Of a DNA stretch of 64,000 bases, positions 59,101-64,000 are shown piece by piece. The translations under genes were made by a program, and so were the position numbers. The notes under the pieces were generated by a model. It worked only from the letters and a program-made list of their open reading frames with translations. It did not search any database and was not told the origin of the DNA. The stretch is from Paragonimus westermani (Eukaryota > Platyhelminthes > Trematoda > Plagiorchiida > Troglotrematidae). The stretch covers positions 1-64,000 of the forward strand of contig QNGE01001308.1 in assembly GCA_008508345.1 (NCBI GenBank), written 5' to 3'. Within the stretch, counting starts at the first letter, position 1; each line of letters begins with the position of its first letter.

Positions 59101-62100
59101 GGTTTCAGTTATACATATTCAACTGTATTGGAAGAGCCAGTCTTATTTTGCTGGTCCTCGCCTGGGAAGACAACTATATTCGGTCGAATGCCGGCACACC
59201 TTTTCATACCAGGCAACCAATCCGTAGTATGGTTGTCTAATAGTGTCTATCGCTACGCAGGACATTACAACCCGTTTCAAGGTGCTCTACTATCGACAAC
59301 CCTTTCAAAACAATCAATATAATTGTGGTTGAAATTGCTCTTCACTTCTGATTCGTCGGTTATCATGGATAACCTTTGTCGGTTCAAATGTTCATTTAGG
59401 TTACCATACAAACACGATTTACCGGTAGAGAATTGATTTGGTCATGTCTGTATTTTGTATAGTCGTGACTTTTTCTTTCAGCCGGTTATTAATCTGTCAC
59501 AACTGGCTAACCATCATTGGCCGGCTGGACACAAAGGCCCCACTGGCACACCTCCCGGTCTTATTCCTTCGGGTTTACACTGGATATGTGGTGTGTGTTG
59601 GTGGAACTGCAAGTGGTGCAGCGCAAGCCAGTTGCAGTGATGGATAAGCGCAGGCGTCCTTTGGCTTCGGTCACCGTGACAGGCTAATCCGAATCGGATG
59701 CCGTCAACCGTGTGTGTTCGTGTTCACGAGAACACTCGGGGATGGCCCATCTCCCAATCACACCAGCTGACTGTCTTTCAGAGCCCAGCATCCAACTTTT
59801 TTCACCCTATTTGTAGGGTCTTTTCTTAGATCTCTAATTTTTGTAGGATTGTGTGTTTATCTTCATGTTCTCCCCTACTGATTATTTTGATCCATAGTAG
59901 TGTTGTTGGTTTCAAACTTCGGGGCGTGCAAACCGTCATATACAGTACTATCCAAACAACATATACTGGTATCTCGCGCTCACTGAAAGGTATGTGGAAG
60001 TTTTTCATGCAAAAACCTCAATAATCATTCTTACATACTCCTCTCAATTAACGCACTTTCCTCTCACAACCCCATTGGACACTTAAATCTCTGTTTACAC
60101 CAACGTGTATGCAAGGCTGTGGTTTTCCTCTACTTGTCCCGTCACTCTTATGGTAAACAGCTAATCGGTAATGTGTATGAAACACACTCACTTGCATAGC
60201 TTGTGTTGTTTATTCTCTGTCAGCTTTTTCTTACTTGCGTATGCATATATATATATATAGACCTTCCTTCAGGTCACTTGAAAATATATCTATCGAATGC
60301 TCAGCCGTACTAATCGTGCCTGTTTTCTTAAAATCATCTCTGGGTTTCATATCATTGGAGCATTTTAAACGATCATGCATCGCTTTTACCTATATTCAGT
60401 GGCGGTGTTTTTAAATTAAGATACACAGTTTATTTCAGATTGTGCATCCCTTACTCAGACAGTCAGGTGAAAACAGGCGGCTAAACATTCGAACTGGAAA
60501 TGGTGTCACTCGAATGTTTTAGCAAAACACTCAGTCTGTTTATTATTAACTAATGAAGCAGCAGTCATGATTCAGGTTTTTTCTTTTAACGATTCTATTT
60601 ATCTGTCCCTTTGAAGATTTTCCTGCTTCCGGTCACCCCAGACTGTGTTGCCCGCGTCATCGAGGCGGAACGTCCGGACGGAATCCTAATCTCCTTTGGT
60701 GGTCAAACTGGTTTGACTTGCGGTCTGGCTTTGTCCAACCCTGATCCTTCGCTGGGTTTATGCACTGTCGGTTTCCAGTCGGTACCGCAAAGTGTGCTGA
60801 GCCTTTATGACTGTCGCATTTTAGGCACATCCGCATCATCCATTGAAATCACAGAGGATCGGCAAATGTTTGCCACGTCTATGCAGTCAATCGGCGAAAA
60901 AGTGGCTCCCGCGGCCGCCGCTACCACCGTTAAAGCAAGTTTGCCTAAGTCAAATTGGATCACGTGTTATACAACAAATCTTATAGTTTCTTCATCAGCC
61001 TATTGATCCAGTTGGCCGCTCACTGTAAGATGTTTGAACATGCCTGTTGATCTGCAGCTGTAATTTATATTGGCGAGGTCCACGTTCCTTTCATTTTATA
61101 CAACCCCACACGATTTACTTACATTGTAGGAAGCGGTCGAGGTGGCCAATCGACTCGGCTATCCTGTCCTGATTCGTGCCGCGTTTGCCCTCGGTGGCAT
61201 GAGTTCTGGTTTCGCCGACAACTCCGACGAACTGGAGCAGCTGGCCAGCCGGGCTCTGTCCCAAACAACCCAAATTTTTATCGACAAGTCATTAAAGGGC
61301 TGGAAGGAAGTGGAGTATGAGGTAAAAGAAGAGGACAGTCTAAGTGGAATACCACACAAACTTTCATTGCTCTTTGACTTGTACGTACCCTTGGGCCTGA
61401 GTACTTCTGTTCAGTGGTATCTCCAGCTCCACATGTTTTAAATATCAGCCTGCTGTAAAAAAAACTTCACGGCTTTCGCGTAACTCTTTAGGAAAAGCAC
61501 TTGATAAGTTTAGCTACTTGTGCTCATTTTACGATAGCAACATGTTTAGTTCACAATCGACATTACGAGACAACATTCCCTCTCCCTCTCTTCGGCTTTA
61601 ATTTGCTCTTGACTGTGGAGTACAATATGTTACTTTCAGTTGTTTCAGCTTTCAAATGGGACGTCACAACCTGACGTCTACTATTCACCACGGTTCGTTG
61701 ATCGCTAGTTCCACGGATTGGTTAAAATTTTTATGTTGAAGAACGAGGTCCTGCGTTGCAGGCTTTTCGCATCCATACCTACATTCCGCTCTTCTCCAAC
61801 GCCTGGCATGTTTCTTTCACCCCCTTCGTCATTTTAACATGATTTTATCCTTTTCTATTTCAGGTTGTGCGCGACGCTTACAACAACTGTATCACCGTTT
61901 GCAATATGGAAAATGTAGACCCGGTTGGGATCCACACAGGTGAATCTGTCGTGGTGGCGCCGAGTCAAACTCTGTCCAATGTGGAGTACAACATGCTCCG
62001 GTCTGTGGCTATCAAGGTAAATGTTTGCCCCCGTTTGTAACGGCTCTTGTGCTATGATTGTTCGCGTTTATGTAATTAATTCTTTTTGCTAACATCGTGA

Positions 62101-62934
62101 CTTTTTACAAGAACCACCTTTGTCCATTTGACATCTATGTGAACACATGTGGTTGATTAGTTCTTCACACAAAGTAATGCGAAAATGTTGCTTGTTGTTC
62201 TCCAGCTATCTGTCTCTCGTAAATTCAAACAAGTTATCGCAGCGTCTCGTTGATTCTCTCAGATCCTCTGGTTTCCAGTTAGTCATTGTTTCCATTTAAG
62301 GTGAGATTAATCCATGGACATGAATTAAGGTTATCTTCCGAGTTTTCGTTCCGATTGTTCAGGCCCGTCGTGTATGCTCGTTCAGTTCCCAGAACTTTAA
62401 TTACCTGGTTGTTAAATTCTGTTGCCTTAAAGATCCCAGTCCACCCTGTTTCCACCGTCGGTTTATGGATCACCAGGTTTTGCTATGGTATAGGGGAACA
62501 TCAGTGAATTCGTTTGAGTGTGACTTAAATGTCTGTTCCATGTTCGCCTCCGTCGCGTCAACACTAATCTTATGACCTCCCTAGCAGTTCTTAGTGCTTC
62601 CGTTCGCATTTTTTTTATTTCTCCAAATTGTGCATTTTAGGTGGCGTGTCATTTACGAATCGTCGGCGAGTGTAACATACAGTTTGCATTGGACCCGCAC
62701 TCTCTTACCTACTACATCATCGAAGTCAACGCTCGTTTGTCACGTAGTTCCGCTCTGGCCAGCAAGGCTACGGGCTATCCACTGGCTTATATTGCGGCCA
62801 AATTATGTTTGGGACGCAGTTTGCCAGAGTTAACCAATGTGGTCACCGGTGGTCAAACGACTGCTTGCTTCGAGCCCAGCTTGGACTATTGCGTGGTTAA
62901 GGTACCTCGGTGGGACTTGAGCAAATTTACCCGG
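43943..62934 (+). CDS. CAD: CAD, 5' half: glutamine amidotransferase and start of carbamoyl-phosphate synthetase (exons 1-10)
   Basis: CAD makes carbamoyl phosphate from glutamine, bicarbonate and ATP and passes it to its own transcarbamylase and dihydroorotase domains, the first three steps of pyrimidine synthesis in the cytosol. Ten exons join to 781 codons: 43943-44141, 44180-44404, 44452-44654, 50655-50936, 57307-57504, 58206-58484, 60617-60934, 61130-61321, 61864-62016 and 62641-62934. The order and sequence follow animal CAD throughout. Residues 1-369 are the amidotransferase domain (Cys262 in GICLGHQ, His346 and Glu348 in QFHPEH). The synthetase begins near residue 395 ([24 protein letters not shown]) and runs to KFTR, within the first ATP-grasp half. 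The start was chosen because [12 protein letters not shown] aligns with the N-terminus about 10 residues in. The gene continues past the window. Confidence 0.95.
44180..44404 (+). CDS. CAD: CAD exon 2
   Basis: Continues [34 protein letters not shown]...[15 protein letters not shown], matching the DEFGL-x-KWFES and VDTR-x-LT blocks of CAD. Acceptor TTGCTTCAG, donor GTGAGT. Intron 2 is 47 bp (44405-44451). Confidence 0.93.
44452..44654 (+). CDS. CAD: CAD exon 3
   Basis: TILGRIYP...[42 protein letters not shown], the link to the catalytic amidotransferase fold (DCG-x-K-x-NQIRC). Donor GTGAGC. A 6.0-kb intron 3 follows (44655-50654), holding repeats. Confidence 0.93.
44985..45170 (-). repeat. 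Diverged copy of the 'CGGTCTTATTCCTTCGGG' repeat family
   Basis: The minus strand aligns loosely with 57850-58070: a 'cctggtcttaacccttcaggtt' start, then a 'tggtgcagtgcaaac' block and a 'cactgtcataggctaa' end. It is more worn than the other copies. Confidence 0.5.
46205..46650 (-). repeat. Interspersed repeat copy, left arm of a near-identical inverted pair
   Basis: On the minus strand it contains 'ctcggtcttattccttcggg', 'tttacactggatatgtggtg', 'cgcaggcgtcctttggcttc' and 'aggctaatccgaatcgga', the body of the family seen at 57850 and 59498. The part 46205-46484 is in addition nearly identical, in reverse, to 48871-49150. Confidence 0.8.
47600..48535 (+). pseudogene. Second-type LINE: endonuclease start fused to RT, in CAD intron 3
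   Basis: [13 protein letters not shown]...[23 protein letters not shown] (47695-47810) resembles the start of an AP-type endonuclease ('NVRTLxxIGQQ...LxIDVCCVSET'). The rest of the endonuclease is missing; RT sequence follows directly: [20 protein letters not shown], then [37 protein letters not shown] (~47920-48030), then [32 protein letters not shown] and [13 protein letters not shown] (48249-48450; YAGD where the catalytic YADD is expected), ending LTSKC at 48535. The remainder continues inverted at 48536-48864. Frames are broken and it is inactive. Confidence 0.8.
48536..48864 (-). pseudogene. Inverted C-terminal segment of the same LINE RT
   Basis: On the minus strand, from 48864 down: [57 protein letters not shown], then [22 protein letters not shown]. 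These are the RT blocks that normally follow the ...SKC at which the plus-strand part stops. Inverting this 329-bp segment back would make the element continuous. Confidence 0.8.
48871..49150 (+). repeat. Interspersed repeat, right arm of the inverted pair
   Basis: GCGCAGGCGTCCTTTGGC... to 'gaacactgaggaggatgtt'. It matches the reverse complement of 46205-46484 over about 280 bp with roughly five differences. Confidence 0.9.
49733..49753. repeat. AT-rich simple repeat
   Basis: TATATATAAATATATATAAA run in CAD intron 3. Confidence 0.8.
49889..49906. repeat. (AT)n simple repeat
   Basis: About nine AT units in CAD intron 3. Confidence 0.85.
50655..50936 (+). CDS. CAD: CAD exon 4
   Basis: [10 protein letters not shown]...[14 protein letters not shown]...[36 protein letters not shown]...KRCFITSQ. 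Carries the nucleophile Cys262 (GICLGHQ) and the conserved [10 protein letters not shown] loop. Acceptor TGGTTTCAG, donor GTAACC. Intron 4 is 6.37 kb (50937-57306). Confidence 0.95.
50937..56699. other. CAD intron 4, mostly unique sequence
   Basis: No second gene recognised. Frames up to 85 codons (54540-54797; 53218-53475) carry no recognised domain. A cluster of three hairpins is at 52029-52121. Base composition resembles the neighbouring introns. Confidence 0.5.
52029..52121. repeat. Cluster of three short perfect hairpins
   Basis: TACTG-5 nt-CAGTA (52029-52043), ACCTGGT-TT-ACCAGGT (52072-52087) and TCACTTGA-11 nt-TCAAGTGA (52095-52121). Function unknown. Confidence 0.6.
56700..56920 (+). 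mobile_element. Second copy of the tRNA-derived SINE; ribozyme decayed
   Basis: Aligns with 42590-42790: 'attcggttgtgtctaatgtga', a worn A-box (TGGCACAGTTG), B-box CGGTTCGGATCC, 'cagtggcaa', then the hammerhead region. There CTGACGA has become ATAATGA-like and GAAA has become TAAA, so cleavage is not expected. It lies in CAD intron 4, in the sense orientation. Confidence 0.7.
57307..57504 (+). CDS. CAD: CAD exon 5
   Basis: [66 protein letters not shown]. Completes the amidotransferase triad with His346 and Glu348. Exactly 66 codons, phase 0 at both ends. Acceptor TTCCAATAG, donor GTAATT. Confidence 0.95.
57746..57766. repeat. (TG)n simple repeat
   Basis: About nine to ten GT units in CAD intron 5, near an unresolved base (N at 57804). 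Confidence 0.85.
57850..58075 (+). repeat. Interspersed repeat family copy in CAD intron 5
   Basis: About 90-95% identical to 59498-59725 by eye: 'gctaaccagcattggccggctgg', 'cttattccttcgggtttaca', 'gcgcaggcgtcctttggctt', 'aatccgaatcggatgcc'. It ends in a (TG)n tail and lies sense to CAD. Confidence 0.85.
58206..58484 (+). CDS. CAD: CAD exon 6
   Basis: The linker [19 protein letters not shown]...[11 protein letters not shown], then the start of the synthetase: [43 protein letters not shown]...MADK. This is the N-terminal lobe of the first ATP-grasp unit. Acceptor TTTCCTCAG, donor GTGTGC (less usual but valid). Confidence 0.94.
59498..59725 (+). repeat. Interspersed repeat family copy in CAD intron 6
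   Basis: Second well-preserved sense copy, with the same blocks as at 57850-58075 and a short TG-rich end. Confidence 0.85.
60245..60260. repeat. (AT)n simple repeat
   Basis: Eight AT units in CAD intron 6. Confidence 0.8.
60617..60934 (+). CDS. CAD: CAD exon 7
   Basis: [39 protein letters not shown]...[41 protein letters not shown], the nucleotide-binding region of the first synthetase half (FGGQT). Compared with human CAD there is an extra stretch of about 16 residues (around [16 protein letters not shown]) before the C-R-I-L-G-T block. The donor is GCAAGT, so intron 7 is of the GC-AG type (60935-61129). The 3' end is placed by continuity with exon 8 ([16 protein letters not shown]). Confidence 0.92.
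61130..61321 (+). CDS. CAD: CAD exon 8
   Basis: [43 protein letters not shown]...[17 protein letters not shown], the central ATP-grasp block ([17 protein letters not shown]). Acceptor ACATTGTAG, donor GTAAAA. Confidence 0.95.
61864..62016 (+). CDS. CAD: CAD exon 9
   Basis: [51 protein letters not shown]; the NMEN-x-DP-x-GIHTG block is conserved. 51 codons, phase 0. Acceptor ATTTCAG, donor GTAAAT. Confidence 0.95.
62641..62934 (+). CDS. CAD: CAD exon 10
   Basis: [19 protein letters not shown]...[35 protein letters not shown]...[22 protein letters not shown], with the ATP-site [22 protein letters not shown] block. Donor GTGAGT at 62935. The next exon is not in the window. Confidence 0.95.
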
Positions 62935-64000
62935 GTGAGTTGAGACCGCGGACGCTCACACGCTTTGTTTAAACACCGCTCGATTCACAATGTCGTTGAT
63001 CGTAGTACAGTGTAGTAGTAGACAACCCAGACACATTGTGACATTGGATCTGAGTTGTGTGATCTGGACTGTATACCCACACCGTCTCACTTTCACAAAC
63101 TGATTCAATCAGGCAAGCGCTACAACCTTGTAGCCAAATAACAAGCTCTTGAAATCTGGTTCAGTTAAATGTAGTTTGATCTCATGCATGTTCTCCCTCG
63201 TAAGGGTTTCCTAGCACTTCAGCTGACCTATTCAATCACGGGGACACGCATCTCTGTTGCATATCTAAACAGAAGCCTTCAACAGGCCCAAACCTGTCAA
63301 TCAAAATTGCGTAGTCCGCGCGACGTATCCTACGCGTTTAGACCTTGAACCGATTAGCATTGTAGATCACTTGTTTTCACCTTTTGCGTGCATCTGTTAC
63401 CTGTTCTATGCATCTGCCAGTTATACTTTAAGGGCTAGATCGCTGTGACCTGACTTTACATCCATTGCTTCCCGTCGTCTGACCTTTGTGTTCACGTTGT
63501 TATGGTCTTTACTCATCCTATCTTATCGACATCCACGATTTCGATCCAGCCCTAGTCGTGTATCATTCATCTTCAGATGCAAATATAAAATTCCACAAGT
63601 TTCCATTTAATTGCTCTCCGTCTGTAACCACAGCGTTCTTATTTAAGGTACTCATCTTATCAAAGTTGATAAACGGTTGAGTTTAGCTGCTAAATTTGCG
63701 AGTGCATTTTCTAAATGTCCGGGATACTTACAGCAAGATAGCTGGGATCATAAGCATTGCTTCTCAAGAACTTGTCGACCCATTCGTGTTGCTACGGCCT
63801 CACTGCTACACTGTTTTGTTGAGCGTACATCCGGCCACATCACCTAGCCGATAATCCAAACAACCCTCAGGGTCGCCAAATCAGTACTTTGTTATGCCAG
63901 AGTTTTCGCATTCCTGTACACTTTCGATTGCTTTGCGCCACTGTGTGCGTGGGGTATGACAGTTGGCACACTGTTCACTACATGTTTCTCTTATGCTTTA
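62935..64000. other. CAD intron 10, continuing past the window
   Basis: No continuation of the synthetase (expected to start with a V-x-TKIG block) is found before the right edge. No repeat recognised. Confidence 0.6.

Overview
This window is animal nuclear DNA, most likely from a digenean trematode (fluke). Four things point that way: one long split gene with introns as short as 38 bp; Gypsy-type LTR elements whose Gag carries the C-x2-H-x9-C-x3-C motif I associate with the CsRn1 clade of flukes; degenerate LINEs of two kinds; and a tRNA-derived SINE with a type I hammerhead ribozyme, the architecture described for schistosome SMalpha elements. The species cannot be decided from the sequence alone. 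Nothing bacterial or viral is seen.

Only one host gene is recognised: the 5' half of CAD (glutamine-dependent carbamoyl-phosphate synthetase / aspartate transcarbamylase / dihydroorotase), the first enzyme of de novo pyrimidine synthesis. It runs on the + strand from the ATG at 43943 to beyond the right edge. Ten exons (781 codons) are placed by matching the translation to animal CAD and by intact splice sites. Exons 1-5 encode the glutamine amidotransferase domain with its Cys-His-Glu triad. Exons 6-10 encode the first part of the synthetase. Introns 3-6 are enlarged and hold repeats.

The left two thirds (1-42500) are repeat-derived. In order: a CR1-like LINE RT fragment (84-1160); a BEL/Pao element with short LTRs (3601-8721) that has lost its reverse transcriptase; a retroviral-type protease scrap (~9730); a LINE 3' tail (11285-11851) abutting a 237-bp tandem array (11853-12966); an old CsRn1-like remnant with one recognisable LTR (about 13950-15828); a minus-strand LINE tail (16383-16640); a Penelope-like scrap (~19630); a CR1-like RT (22880-24120) and more LINE tails (24500-26147, 28000-29400); then a young Gypsy/CsRn1-like element (32013-36254) inserted into a LINE tail; and finally a minus-strand LINE of a second type (40480-41870).

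From 42590 onward come the hammerhead-bearing SINE, the CAD promoter side and CAD. Intron 3 carries a LINE with an internal 329-bp inversion and two near-identical inverted repeats of a second interspersed family; that family recurs in introns 5 and 6. Long stretches between these items show nothing I can recognise and are listed as such. Boundaries of degenerate elements are approximate, while LTR, array, ribozyme and exon ends were read base by base.
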